Shown: positions 34,133-46,330, counted from the first letter of the stretch. The stretch is 64,000 bases of DNA from Cliona cf. orientalis (GCA_963930775.1 OZ005689.1:27850044-27914043); one strand, 5' to 3'. Numbers and translations are program-made. Notes: generated from the letters alone by a model not told the origin.

Positions 34133-37100
34133 TTACTCGCCATCACTGACAGGTGGATTCGGTCGTCTTTTGTATGGGGAATTAGTATTGCGTTCAGAGA
34201 TCCTAATGTCACTACTTCCATCATCCTTTCCATCACTGAAACGAGGTTTCTTATTTGGAGGTGGATCACTGTAGTTAGGACACAAGCATGTAGGAATAAT
34301 TAAGTCAATACCTAGTTACTAACTCATACAAATAATAATATTATTATACACAACATGTATCATATAGTGTCCCGGGTAAGCACCCATGGGTGCTTAAAAA
34401 CATCTCATAATTTTGGCCCACATGGGTGCTTACCCTGGAATATCTTTGTATAGAAGCTGCTACATTGGCCCCTTGAAACGAGCCACATGGGAGCCCAGGA
34501 CACTACTGTAACTTAACTTACCAAGTTATCTCTTTCTGCTCCAGTGAAGTAGAATATGAACGCAATGTCACACCGAATTGGGCCAACTTATCAGCAAATC
34601 TGGCTTTTCCTTCAAGATTCTCAGGAATAGGATTCTTCTTGAATTCATATTTCTATGAAGAATATTCATAATTAACGCTTAGCCTACCTAGAGTAAACTT
34701 ATTGCATGATTACCATTGCAACGCCTCGAGAACTTCCAAGTTCAAGCAGTTTTCCAATACCTGCCTCCTCTAGTTTTTTGCAGGCCTCCAGGGCAGCAGG
34801 CTTGTTTCCCTTGTTCTTAAATTTTTTTGCTTTAACAACTGCACTGATATCTAATTTTTTTCCCTGGTAAAATAGCAGTATAGCCAGCAATGTCTGGATT
34901 GTCCAGTTGATGCTCTCTAACATCTATATTCAATTTAAGAAAGTTTGTATCATCATACATTAAAAATATCCCCCATCTAGAAAGCATAGATAATATTCAC
35001 TCAGTATGTCATTGTGTATTCTAGGTGCTGTACAGAATTTGATATGCTGTAGTTGATGCACTTCTCTACAAGGGTGTACATGTATGGATAGAATACCACA
35101 TGCATGGTGATAATTATCATCGCCTACTTAAAACAACCACAAGTGAGACACACAGTTAGCTATAGATCACTCAAACGTACCACATTCAGCAAGTTCAACT
35201 TCCTTTGCAATGGTTGACCTTCCAGCAATATAAGCTGCATGCTGAATGCTAGTCTGGACGAAGTCAATAGCTGCCCTCAAAGCTTGGTCAGACACTTCAT
35301 CCTCAACATTCACGTCCTCTACTGGAGCATCACCAGTGATTTGGAACAGTACATGCATTGCAGCTGCTATGCGGAGGCATTGACCTTTTCCTTTACTGAG
35401 CATTCCTATAAGGGTAATATGGATTGAGAATGAAAAGAAAGGGCAGAGTATGATACAATCATACACTTGAATATAGCTTAACTTGTTTTCAACACTAGTG
35501 GTGTTCTATATTGAGCACAATCTATATACTGTATAGCACAAAATTTTCGCTGGATAAAAATTTCGCTCAATGCTCATACTTTGTATTGGCACAAAAATTT
35601 CGCCGAATTTAATTTTGCCCACAGCGCGAGTTGCTCACCAGGAAGTAGTGGGTGGAGCTCTTGAATAAACACGCCACGCACGGGCCCGAACATCGCGTAC
35701 AGTGTGTATGATCCTCGGCACGATCGATCTCTCGCTTCTTTGTTTCCTTGGTCTTAGCTTGCTACACACCGTTGACAGCAGTGTTGGCCTCTGCGATGGC
35801 GGAAGGCTATAGCTTCGATGACAGGGGTCCCGCAGGATCAGACAAACCCGAGGTGTACTGTGGAAGTACGACAGTAGTGACATCAAGCTAGGCTTCAGAT
35901 CGAGAAAGAAGTCTCAAGAGGTTTTGAATACCAGGTAAAACAGCTGATTGATGATCATGAGGTACTACAACTACTAGTACTAGTACTGCTTGGCAGCCAC
36001 GTGTAAAAAATTTCAGTGTGACAAAATCTTCACTGGGTAAAATAATTCGCCGAAAAAATTTTCGCCCACGAAGCGCCTGGGCGAAAAAGGCGAAAATTTT
36101 CTCCAGGCGAAAATTTCCGGCTATACGGTATATTATGTACATGTGCACATATGTACACACAACTTCAACTTACAGCCTATTGTTAAAAGTAATTACTACC
36201 GTTCTTGCTATAATTGGGCTAGGTATGAAAGTAATGCTTACCACAAAGTAGCTCATCCATTCCTCCAAGTGCTCGCAATTGATGCTGAATCTGATTGTAA
36301 GTATCTTTGAATATTTTGCAATCCTTAGTAATATGGAAGACTCGTTTGTGTCATCAGCAGGTCTCCACTGCTTGCTAAGAAGATTCACTATAATAATAAA
36401 ATGGATATACAATGGTTACCACAATAACACATACAAAATCACTGCAGTAGATTAGCTAATTTGGCTACATGCAGCAAAAATTAAATTTCCAAATTCCACC
36501 ACTGGCCACCACAGGAGTAACCACAATGTTCATCAATATAGACTATTAGTTTTACTAGCAAGCCACATGTCTATTTAGTGGTTAGTAGTGTTGGGAGGTA
36601 TTATAGTGTTATCCACCAAACAGGGGGTAAGCACCCATGTACCATATTATTTGATGGGGTCATTGTAGTAGCTTCTATACAACATATGGAACATATATCC
36701 GGGTAAGCGCCCATGCAGCTTAAATTGTGGGTTGTGTTTAAGCACCTATGGATGCTTAGCCGAGACACTACGGTAACTAACATTTAATTATGCAGTTCTT
36801 ACCTAGAGCAGAAGAAAAACTTGGATCTACAGGTTCCAAAGTTTCAAAATCAGCATAGGTTGGTTTTGGAAATGTCCAGATGAACCGTTGAGATAAACCC
36901 TTCTCAGCATTGAAGGAAGCTCGATAATGCTTCTTGCCACTGTAGGCTGGGTAAAACCTCCAAGTGTGAGGTTTGTTGAAGCCATTGTAAAATTAGCTTC
37001 CCCAGTAACTGCAGATCGTAATACATATCAGTATATAATTAGCATTATACTGCAATAGTGATTATTATTACCTGTATTTCTGGTCCAGGGATACCCATTG

Positions 37101-37737
37101 TAGAGTTGAAGAAATAATGCTAGCTCGTGTGAATCAGCTAACCCTCTACCACGGTACAAATTTATTTGAGTGAGAAATGTTGTTAGTTCGTCATACATGC
37201 CAAGAATGCGGCTACCATTCTCGGACATCAATTCCCCCATTTTTTCGAAAGTGGCATCTTCAACCTGCCAAGCTGATTTATCACCCGTCTTGCTTCGTAT
37301 ATCCTGCAATAGCTTGGCTATATATGTACAGAGAGGAGACTTCCCACTACCAGTAGGCATGCATACACATTCCCAGATCAATACTGGCTCCTTCCAGTCG
37401 GTACCATCCACTTGGACCATTGAAGGGGACAAAAGAAATCCAGTAAGGCCTAACAAAGAGGATAGCACAGCTGTGGGAGGGATACTGAGTGCTTTCCCCA
37501 CTTGGATGCATCCCTGTTATAGTAAATATGAATAACTGATGAACACACCAGTATCTTATAGTTTGCTGCTCACAGTTTTGATCATTTCAGGATAAAGATT
37601 CCAGTCTATATCCTCAGACCAACATCTATCCAAACGTTTCCTGGTTTCCACTGTTTTTTTTCCAGTTAGCTTGGTCTGTTGCTGTCCTCCGAGATGGAGT
37701 AGATAGTGCCATGCTATTTATTTCACCACCTCTATTT
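34133..37737 (-). pseudogene. DUF3987-like P-loop protein gene of the KDZ-like element
   Basis: Eight exons with matching GT-AG borders: 37574-37737, 37072-37513, 36803-37008, 36242-36387, 35181-35405, 34714-34923, 34522-34652 and 34133-34268 (stop TAA). Exon 2 has a Walker A motif (PTGSGKS) and a YDELTTFL acidic motif, exon 3 GGFTQP, and exon 5 a helical LRIAAAMHVLFQI. In this order they fit DUF3987, a primase/helicase-associated ATPase family of phages and mobile elements. The tail is basic and Pro-rich (NKKPRF, YKRRP), like a nuclear signal. Single-base shifts occur near 36915, near 36330 and in an A7 run near 34858, so this copy is decayed or misread at homopolymers. The 5' end is unclear: no ATG in frame before the first exon. 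Its role in transposition is unknown. Confidence 0.65.
35527..36130. mobile_element. MITE with TACYGTATAGC termini
   Basis: Left TACTGTATAGCACAAAATTTTCGC matches the reverse complement of the right end (TACCGTATAGCCGGAAATTTTCGC). It is TA-flanked, with AAATTTTCGC motifs repeated inside both arms. Sits in intron 4 of the DUF3987-like gene. Confidence 0.85.
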
Positions 37738-39341
37738 CACTTTCTAGACCACTATCTTTTCAGGCTATAAAGCAGCTAGTACACTAGATAGCTCAGTAAA
37801 CTGCCATGTGCTCTAGATTCAGCCCATGTGATCAACTTGTGCTACTACCATGACCTTTGCTGGAGGTAATTACTGTCTGATAACACACACATCAAAGTAT
37901 TGATGAAATATTAACACTATGACAAGGTCAAAAAATATTGATGAGTCATCAGCACTCTAAAAAAAAAAAGTGGGTGGATAAATGGATCAAAAATATTAAT
38001 GATTGCATCATCAATACTTTGTGCACAGCCACATGCTTGAATTAGAAACATCATTCTACAACTTCGAGTAATATGGATACTTTCAGTGGCAACAGCCTGC
38101 TCCGTGAAGCGTCAAGGTACATAAGTGATACTTCAGTGCTCCGACGCCTTCTGTTCGCAGCAGCTACACTTCCCGAGGATACACCAAATTTTTGGGAAAT
38201 CGTGACAAAGTTTGCAGTTGCTAAAGGTACAAGTGTCCCTCTCTTCAGCCAGATCAAGCGAAGTTGGTTATTGATAACATCATATTCACTGATGAACATG
38301 TCTTGACCAGTGATGACTCACTGCAGAAAGAGCTTGCATACATGCCATATGGGAAAAAAGAACATGTAGGTGTTGTGTTAATGTCCAAAAAGAAGAGTTG
38401 CGTTGAATGTGGGGGAAAACTGCTGTTAAGAGCTGACCGTCCTAGTAATGTTACACTATACACTGATTCCTACGGAACACTTCCCGCTGCTCATTACCAC
38501 AAGTATTGCAGAAATCACAAGAAAGGCTGTGGCGTTGTTCAGTATTATGGATATCACACAAATGGGCTCTTTCAACTGCACTTTGATGATGACTGGGAAG
38601 TAAACAAATACTTTGTTTCGTCACAAGAATCGGCCTTTGAGCTTCAGCTGCTTTCCAAACTTGATGTTGAATTGCTTATTGGACAAGTGAGCTACAAGCA
38701 AAGAGCCGAGATATACAATGCAATTCATAATTATGAAGACGTTAAGAAAAAGTGCTCCATGAATGAAGATAATGAGAGTGATGCTTCAGATGAAGAGGAT
38801 TTGTAAGTGAAAATATAGTTTATGTAGTTTAATGAACTTATCACTGCTTCCTACCCTACCAGAAACGACCACAGACAGAAGCTTGACAGACGCAGACTCG
38901 AAAGTGCACACCTCAAGTATGCAATGTTGAAGACAATAGCTCAGTATCCAGATATGTACGAGCACAAGTGTGCTGTGATTAGTACGACAATAAGTGAGGC
39001 TCTCGATTCTGTTACCCCAAGATTTTACAAGGCATTTATGAGCAGATATACAGGTATCAGTTGAATTATACGTATGTAATAAAGTGTAGGCACAACCTCT
39101 TATTATTGGCATAATTATATGTCGTGACCAATCTCTTGTGGGGAGGGGGTGGCTTGGATCCTTCCTGAAACTCTCGATGATAATTATATCCCCATTAGCA
39201 ATTTACTACTCTGTGGTTGTGAGGTAATGATGGTGGAATGTAAGATAAAACATAATGTAATCTGTGAGGTAATCTAAGAGATAATTATTCAGGGCCTTGA
39301 TAGAGTCTGAGACTTAAAAATCATATATATTATATTATATA

Positions 39342-39818
39342 CAGTGGAACCCCTCTAAAGCGGACACCATTGGGACCAAAAATTTTGTCCGTTGCAGCGA
39401 GGTGTCCGGATCCTTAGCTCAGGGGTTAGTGGTTGACCATATCCCTCCTACAATCGTGGCCAGCTATGATAAAGCATTACTGTGGACGACGATAAAGACC
39501 GTATTGATGAGAGATCTGTCAACTGACAGCGTATAAGCAAGAATATGAGACATATTTAGGCTTTACTGTAGTTACTGGCCGACCGATTATAATGGTGGGT
39601 GTGGCCTAACTGTCCGTTATGCGAGGTTGTTCACTATTGCGCAGGCTCAAATGGGACCAAAGTAAGTGTCCATTATACGGAATAGCGGGGTGTCCACTGT
39701 TGAGGGGGTTTGAATGTATTGAAGTCTATGGAAATACAATCCGGACATACATTCAGAATTGTCCGTTATATCGCAGGTGTCCGCCGTTGAGGGGTGTCCG
39801 CTAAGCGGGATTCCACTG
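39342..39818. mobile_element. MITE with CAGTGGAACCCCTCTAAAGCGGACAC termini
   Basis: CAGTGGAACCCCTCTAAAGC and the reverse complement of the right end (CAGTGGAATCCCGCTTAGC) are inverted repeats flanked by TA. Inner GTGTCC-type units repeat in both arms. It splits an older repeat (39291-39341 and 39819-39930) that is related to 4117-4283. Confidence 0.88.
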
Positions 39819-40262
39819 TATATATTATGCATGCAGAGTACCTAACGCATGTATCCAGCAAATACTTAACAAGCTGTGTGCTACTTCCTCTGTCTAGTAT
39901 GGCTGGTCGAATTTTCTTGGCCTATGTAATCCAAATAAAACTCGTCTGTGTACAGTGTTATAATAAAGCATGCACGGATTCATACACATGCACACATAGT
40001 CCACATGACCAATTGAACTCTGTGACCAAAGCATCTATCACTATCAACGTCAAGAGTCGGTTTTAGATCCATTGGGGCATCCAACGCATCGACTATGTAT
40101 ACACTATATACCATAGTTAATAGAGTACAACGTATGATCCAATCTAATGTAAGAAATTAGCATTTTACGAATTCTCATAATGTATATAATTATATGGAGC
40201 AATTGACGACGCTTACCAGAAAAGCGCGCATCTTTCAAAATTGAAATTATTTTGTTTCCATA

Positions 40263-42793
40263 TGTGACAGTCCATAGGAAAAGGGTGTATTAGGGATATT
40301 TTGGCCAAATTGAGTTAAGTACACCTGGTGATCCCTTACCATGTACTAAATATAAAAAAATCATTTTGGAGGCATGCAAGTACACAGTGGTGGAGTAATG
40401 AGCCAAATTGTAATTTCCTGTCTACTTCCTCATGTACAGGAAGTCGCAAAAAATCAATAATAATACATTTGTACAGGCACAAAACAACATTCTACATAAA
40501 CTACCTATCAGGACTAACATTCTGCATAGACTACCTATCTGACCTATCTGGACAAGTTCTTTTGGTGTGTCCAACAGCATGACATAGTCCACATGTAGTT
40601 GTTCGTTTTCGTTTTCCTGTGATTGTAGAGCTACCAGTGGTATTCGAACTGGCCATAGTTGGGGTAGAGGGAGTTTGAGGTGCCGTTTTAGATGTTTTTG
40701 CTGTGGGTTTAGGTTGGGTGGGTCTGGGACAAGTGAGATCAGCAGCAAGAGCAGACTTGCAGTGCAATCTGATATTATCATACAAGTACCACTGCCGGGT
40801 AAGATCTAAACCAGGAATATCAGTTTCTTCTGGCTGACCTTTAAGGTCAGAGACTCGTACGTTGGGCTTCAAAAGCTTGATTTTCTCTTCGCTGGAATCT
40901 GAGTATTGCTTTACTGTGACTGTCCCATCAGTTGACACCTTAAAGTTATGGTATGAAGTGATGTTGGGGATGGTGCGGAAAAATTGACCGAGATATGTAC
41001 TCCATTGGTAAAATGTCACCAATTTCTTCCCAGCTACATCGCGGATAATCTGTGGAACAATCTGCCCTGATGTTGTTGCTCGCTCTGCAACAGCAGAAAT
41101 TTCAGCAAGGGTTGAGACTGAAGATCGACGAAATACCTTCTTGAATAAACCAAAATAACGATCAGGGGAAAATTTCGTGTGCCCCACCAGCATGAACGAT
41201 AGCTCAATGCTTTCTTCGTACCCATTCAACACCCTCCAAACAAGATACTGGATAGAAGCATTGTTCTTGTTTTGTCCTACACAATTATCTGCGTGGAGGT
41301 ACACACACTTTTTGCCATGGCTGTGTTTAGTGAAGTAGTGATGAAGGAGACTGATGACACAGTCAGCTCCCTTTCCCGGATTTTCTGCTTCATCAATGAG
41401 ATACAATACCATTTGCCGCTTTCCATCGTCGCTTACGCCAAAAAGCCCACATTTTCGAGCGGTTTTAAAGTACTCGGGCCCTGTTTGCTGTGAATCGTAT
41501 GGAAAATGAATTTGCTGCGCGAAGTCGTAAGAGTAGTGAGCTATCCTTGAACTCGATAATTGTTCTGCACTTTCAGCTGCTTGGACCTGACTCTTGTAGT
41601 AGTCACGTTCTGTTTTAGCACGTTGCAAATGCTCCTGAGCTGACTCAAGACGCTCAGACTTCTCTTCTTCTGAGAGGCAGCCTGACTTCTGAATTGCAAG
41701 TGAATTCTGTTGGCACGTGAAGCAAAGGTCTGAACTTGGAGTACTGATAGAGATATGAGGCAATAGTTCACTCCATAGATCGTAAAATTTACTCCTTCCA
41801 ACTGCCTCCCACTCATTCTTTTCACAAGCAGACTTGTACTTTGAATAAACTAAGGCTTTCGTCACGTCGGAGGGAAGAACTGTGGTCTTATCTCTGTGAC
41901 CAGGAACTCTACCTGGCAGTGGCAAGCCGTGCGCTCGAGCATAGTTAGTTATAAAAAGTGTTAGATGGTTGACTTCTTCAAAGGGGGTCGTATTATTAGG
42001 GAGACGCTTCGAGTTGCCGTGCTGTCTGGTATCTAAACCAACGTTATCAAAATGCTGAATCAAGTGCTCTAGGCGCTTGTGACCAACACAATGGAGAAAC
42101 ATGAATGTTTTTCGGCAAATCAAAACACCATGAATGTTGTATTTTGACATTGATCGATTGGCTGTCTTCTCATGATGGGACCTACGAAGGGTAGGTTGAG
42201 TATCCATACTACGACCTGCTCGAATTTGTGCGAGGATCACCAAGTCTAGCTCATCCCTGCTGAGTTCCAGGTTGTCAGCTCTACACTTTTCTATAGTCTG
42301 TTTACTCAAAAAGCTAGAACAAGGGGAGTCTCTAGGACCTAGCTTACACCCACAGGTAGACCGTATAAAATCTTCAACACTCCTTTGTGCCCTTTCATCT
42401 TCCATGCTATGATCAAAATTCACACTTGCCTCGAAACCTGGATCCTCTGAGAGAGAGAAAGACTCAGCACCACCTAGAGCAGGAGTAGAAGTGGTAGCTG
42501 GCTGAAAGAAGCGAGTAGAGCGAGGAGTAGTCGCGGTAAGACTTGCTGTTTCCATCGCGGGTTGGTAGTGGAGATAGATTTTGAAGCACAGGCAGGTGGT
42601 AAAATCTTCAAATTTAGCTGATCTAGGCATCAACAGAAAGCACATGGCCTGCTCTATGCAATGATGTCATTTTTAGGCTCATGTGAGCTTCCATGATGTC
42701 AGTACAGGAAATTAAACATTCTCGAACTTTAAACCCGTTTTTCTCAAAAACGTAAAAAATCCCTAATACACCCTTTTCCTGTGGACTGTCACA
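40263..42793. mobile_element. DNA transposon C, DUF7869-type, apparently complete
   Basis: Left end TGTGACAGTCCATAGGAAAA then GGGTGTATTAGGGAT; the reverse complement of the right end is the same apart from one C/T change in 35 bases. Flanked by TA on both sides (40261-40262, 42794-42795). At 2531 bp it carries one long minus-strand gene filling most of the interior, with 268 bases after the stop and 148 before the start. The well-matched ends and unbroken frame make it the youngest of the four copies and a possible autonomous element. It lies in intron 2 of the KDZ-like gene. Confidence 0.93.
40531..42645 (-). CDS. DUF7869-like putative transposase, copy C (intact, 704 aa)
   Basis: One uninterrupted frame. 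From the N-terminus: a Ser/Thr-rich acidic leader; a zinc-like motif CGCKLGPRDSPC (residues about 100-110); helices with ELSRDELDLVILAQI; an HTH-like stretch (CRKTFMFLHCVG, RQHGNSKRLP); LPLPGRVPGHRD; a C-x2-C motif (DLCFTCQQNS, about residue 310); a coiled coil (EHLQRAKTERDYY); then the RNase H-like core with YDFAQQIHFP, LIDEAENPGKGAD, LHADNCVGQNKNN and VGHTKFSPDRYFGLFKK. Near the C-terminus is a CCHC knuckle (CGLCHAVGHTKRTC). The core fits DUF7869, usually annotated as unknown. The Asp residues of FD-x-AQQ, HADNC and GHTKFSPD are my candidates for catalysis. In-frame ATGs at 42645, about 42628 and about 42555 are all possible starts. Confidence 0.85.
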   Translation of the reverse strand: MCFLLMPRSAKFEDFTTCLCFKIYLHYQPAMETASLTATTPRSTRFFQPATTSTPALGGAESFSLSEDPGFEASVNFDHSMEDERAQRSVEDFIRSTCGCKLGPRDSPCSSFLSKQTIEKCRADNLELSRDELDLVILAQIRAGRSMDTQPTLRRSHHEKTANRSMSKYNIHGVLICRKTFMFLHCVGHKRLEHLIQHFDNVGLDTRQHGNSKRLPNNTTPFEEVNHLTLFITNYARAHGLPLPGRVPGHRDKTTVLPSDVTKALVYSKYKSACEKNEWEAVGRSKFYDLWSELLPHISISTPSSDLCFTCQQNSLAIQKSGCLSEEEKSERLESAQEHLQRAKTERDYYKSQVQAAESAEQLSSSRIAHYSYDFAQQIHFPYDSQQTGPEYFKTARKCGLFGVSDDGKRQMVLYLIDEAENPGKGADCVISLLHHYFTKHSHGKKCVYLHADNCVGQNKNNASIQYLVWRVLNGYEESIELSFMLVGHTKFSPDRYFGLFKKVFRRSSVSTLAEISAVAERATTSGQIVPQIIRDVAGKKLVTFYQWSTYLGQFFRTIPNITSYHNFKVSTDGTVTVKQYSDSSEEKIKLLKPNVRVSDLKGQPEETDIPGLDLTRQWYLYDNIRLHCKSALAADLTCPRPTQPKPTAKTSKTAPQTPSTPTMASSNTTGSSTITGKRKRTTTCGLCHAVGHTKRTCPDRSDR

Positions 42794-42891
42794 TATGTAG
42801 TATTAGATTAGGTAGATGACTTCTATCACATCCACTATTATTACTATAGTAATGTATGCAGCTACTAGGGATATGGTACAATATTTCATAG

Positions 42892-43114
42892 TACCGTATA
42901 GCCGGAAATATTGGCGGGCATTAAATTTGGCGGTTGAGCCCCAAATCGCTATAAGAAGAATATTGGCGGATTTAAATTTGGCGGTTCGGTACGGGATCGC
43001 CATACGTATATATGCGAGTAGGAAATTTTGGCGGATTTTAATTTGGCGGTTGTAATATATAGACCGCCAAACCGCCAAATTTAATTCCCCGCCAAATTTT
43101 CCGGCTATACGGTA
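42892..43114. mobile_element. palindromic MITE, TACCGTATAGCCGGAAA ends
   Basis: Ends TACCGTATAGCCGGAAATAT and AAATTTTCCGGCTATACGGTA are inverted repeats. The interior repeats TTGGCGG and CCGCCAAA. Terminal motif shared with 35527-36130 and 60549-60756. Confidence 0.9.
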
Positions 43115-45229
43115 TAGTGTAATCAACACTTCAAACCTTCTGGTAGATACCAATTTGCTCAAAATTAAATGGCCATCTGAGATGTCTTAATTTCATACAA
43201 GCTGAACTTTCTGTAGAGTACATGTCTGGATAAAAATTATTTGATATTTATTATCTCAAACCCTTCCCAAGAATATTTACTTCTTGGATAATAAGAATGA
43301 ATGTTACAATGGTTGTCCCTACATTTCTTGCAAATATCGGACATCACAGATCATTGCTGCTCATATCCTGGATGTCAACTTGCTCTAGTGATTGATGGAA
43401 CCCAAAAGAATAGGAGAGCAGTTTGCATGGCATCAGAAGCAGGATATATAGAATATCCCAGCCTACGAGGATCAATCAAAACTGGTTGCATTAACAGTCC
43501 AGCGTATGTATCAAGATTTTGTTTGCAGCACTCTCCCAGATCGTGCGTAGCTAAACCCAGATATTTATCTGAAGATGATCTTGAAGGATCCGATGTGGAT
43601 AAATTGCATCACAGGACATCAGAAGATGGAGAGCCAGTTGTACACTTATTGCTAGAAAAGAAGACTACTCGTAGTGGTACATACTACAAGGTAAATTTGA
43701 GCATGTTACCAAATTGCTGGCATAAGTATATTATATCATCCCAACCCACGCGTGTGTGCAGGAGATAAAGCAGTCAGTTTAGCTGAATAGTATTATACTC
43801 TGTGGTGTTTCACTGCTTCTTCATTAAAATCAACATCATTGACATTATCAAGAGAATTAGCACACTCTTGACAGTATCTATTAACACTATAGGTTGCTTG
43901 GTTAGGCAGTCCTAACCTAAAGGTATCTTGGGAACCTGCCTCTAACCTCAAAGTGTGATAGACGAATATGAGCATGGAGAAGTTGTACAGGTGGATGATG
44001 ATGTTGATTTCCGATACGGAAAGATGGCGCACACTACAACAGTCGTCATGGAACAAATTCAAGGTTCTCCACAGAAAAAAAGGAAAACTACTCAATTTCC
44101 ACCAACATCTGGAACTGGGTAATTACATACTTAAATGACTATAATTTTATTTTTTAACTACAAATTAATCATTAATTGTCACTTATAGCTATTAATTTAA
44201 AACTTTATAATAGAGCTTTTTTGGATCAAGCAAGTGACAAAGACACACCTATAACCTGTAACACTGTTAAGGATAAAGGAATCCGTCTCAATTACATAAC
44301 AGCAGGTTGGTTCTTATGTAATTAGTTACATAATTGTGCTTATTTACATTTCTTTCTCCCGGATTCCCACACACAGGAATTCTTGCAGGTGCTAAGCCAT
44401 GTGGAATCATTGTGATTCTCTCAGAATTATTCCGAGCTGAGTCAATGTCCCAAGTGTACGCAAATTTACATCAATATTTTAGTGACCATCCAGCTGCACT
44501 CGAAAGATTAGGTACATTGTGATTTTTACAATCTCTCTTCATCTTCTCTCTCCATTTCTGTCCCCACCCTCCCTGTCTGAATTTTCTTCCAACATGACAG
44601 TCTTGTTCACACACACATACAATATGATATTATTATTATTGTAGGTTATGTAATTTATGATGATGGTTGCCATCTTCAAAGATATGCCCGAAACCCTTGC
44701 AGAGCTCATCTGACCAAGACAGCTGAAAAACTAGGGCAGGTACATTTTGTGATCGACAGAATGCATTTTAAAGGTCACACTGATGAGTTTTGCAAGTGTT
44801 CTTGTGATCCTAAACTTTTTCCGGACCTCGAAAATGTAAGCTGATACCATATAGTTAAGTCACTAAATGCACGAGTAAATATTATGTGCATGTATATCCA
44901 GGTAAACACTGAGATATGTGAACAGACATTTTCGTGGCTATCACGATACAGTCGCATTACAAGACACATGAATAGAACCAATTTTATGTTTTTTTATTTT
45001 GTATCTTTGTGATCTGCATAATCAAAGAGAGATTAAAAAACTCACTAATGCAAAATTTATGTAACTTTAGCATTACTAACATTATTATAACCACATAGTA
45101 TTGTCATTAAATTTATAGTATAGAGTCCTATTCATTGCATTTTATCAACATTTGTGTATCAGTGCAATAGAATGGCAAATTCACTGAACTGTAATTACAT
45201 AGAGTAGCCATAAGCAAATTATTGATAAT

Positions 45230-46330
45230 ATATACAACTGGGGAACAAGGCACAGCTTGGACGTAGGTATACAATTGGGTATATGGCATCCTTGCTTATC
45301 CTGAGATGGACCTAGTTCCTCTGTACAACTGGGGAACAAGGCACAGCTTGGACGTAGGTATACACACGGGTATATGGCATCCTTGCTTATCCCGAGATGG
45401 ACCTAGTTCCTCTATACAACAGGGGAACAAGGTTCAGCTTGGACATAGGTATACACACGGGTATATGGCATTCTTGCTTATCCCGAGATGGACCTAGTTC
45501 CTCTGTACAACTGAGGAACAAGGTACAGCTTGGACGTTGGTATACACACGGGTATATGGCAACCTTGCTTATCCCGAGATGGACCTAGTTCCTCTGTACA
45601 ACAGGGGAACAAGGTTCAGCTTGGACGTAGGTATACACACGGGTATATGGCATTCTTGCTTATCCCGAGATGGACCTAGTTCCTCTGTACAACTGAGGAA
45701 CAAGGTACAGCTTGGACGTAGGTATACACACCGGTATAATATGGCAACCTTGCTTATCCTGAGATGGACCTAGTTCCACTGTACAACTGAGGAACAAGGT
45801 ACAGCTTGGACGTTGGTATACACACGGGTATATGGCAACCTTGCTTATCCCGAGATGGACCTAGTTCCTCTGTACAACAGGGGAACAAGGTTCAGCTTGG
45901 ACATAGGTATACACACGGGTATATGGCATTCTTGCTTATCCCGAGATGGCCTCTGTACAACTGAGGAACAAGGTACAGCTTGGACGTAGGTATACACACC
46001 GGTATAATATGGCAACCTTGCTTATCCTGAGATGGACCTAGTTCCTCTGTACAACAGGGGAACAAGGTTCAGCTTGGACGTAGGTATACACACGGGTATA
46101 TGGCATTCTTGCTTATCCTGAGATGGACCTAGTTCCTCTGTACAACTGGGGAACAAGGCACAGCTTGGACGTAGGTATACACACGGGTATATGGCATCCT
46201 TGCTTATCCCGAGATGGACCTAGTTCCTCTGTACAACTGGGGAACAAGGGAACAAGGTACAGCTTGGACGTAGGTGAACACTCTGGTATAGGGCAAACAT
46301 TGTTTGTCCAGAGATGGACCTAGTTCCTCA
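45230..46330. repeat. 91-bp minisatellite near the right end of the KDZ-like element
   Basis: About 12 tandem copies of a unit containing GAGATGGACCTAGTTCCTCT and GGAACAAGGTACAGCTTGGAC; successive units at 45306 and 45397 are 91 bases apart. Two or three higher-order variants alternate. One copy near 45950 lacks part of the unit. Reading frames across it are artefacts. Confidence 0.93.

Larger units (their letters stand above)
38073..45012 (+). pseudogene. KDZ-like transposase with CxC5/CxC6 clusters and chromodomain remnant
   Basis: Exons are 38073-38802, 38863-39053, 43350-43690, about 43946-44118, 44214-44305, 44377-44511, 44645-44835 and 44902-45012, nearly all in phase across GT-AG borders. 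Exon 1 carries a CxC5-like cluster (CVECGG; YHKYCRNHKKGCGVVQYYGYHT). Exon 3 carries a CxC6-like cluster (CCSYPGCQLALVIDG...C, GCINSP, RFCLQH). Then come chromodomain-like pieces (TYYK, WEPASNL, VIDEYEHG) and a DDE-type core: IYDDGCHLQRYA, IDRMHFKGHTDEFC and NTEICEQTFSWL, fitting the D, D and E of KDZ transposases. Exon 1 shifts by one base near 38225. The chromodomain middle (43690-43945) is scrambled, with coding-like sequence in inverted orientation. Intron 2 (4.3 kb) holds two MITEs and element C. Confidence 0.72.

Noticed and set aside
35635-35886. Arg/Ser-rich minus-strand frame
   Set aside because: Lies wholly inside a non-coding MITE.
38786-39112. Minus-strand frame overlapping exon 2 of the KDZ-like gene
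   Set aside because: The plus-strand reading has matching splice sites and coherent protein; the minus frame is a shadow.
45306-46323. Repeated 60-80-codon plus-strand frames starting MDLVPLYN
   Set aside because: Produced by the 91-bp minisatellite; each unit reopens the same frame by chance.
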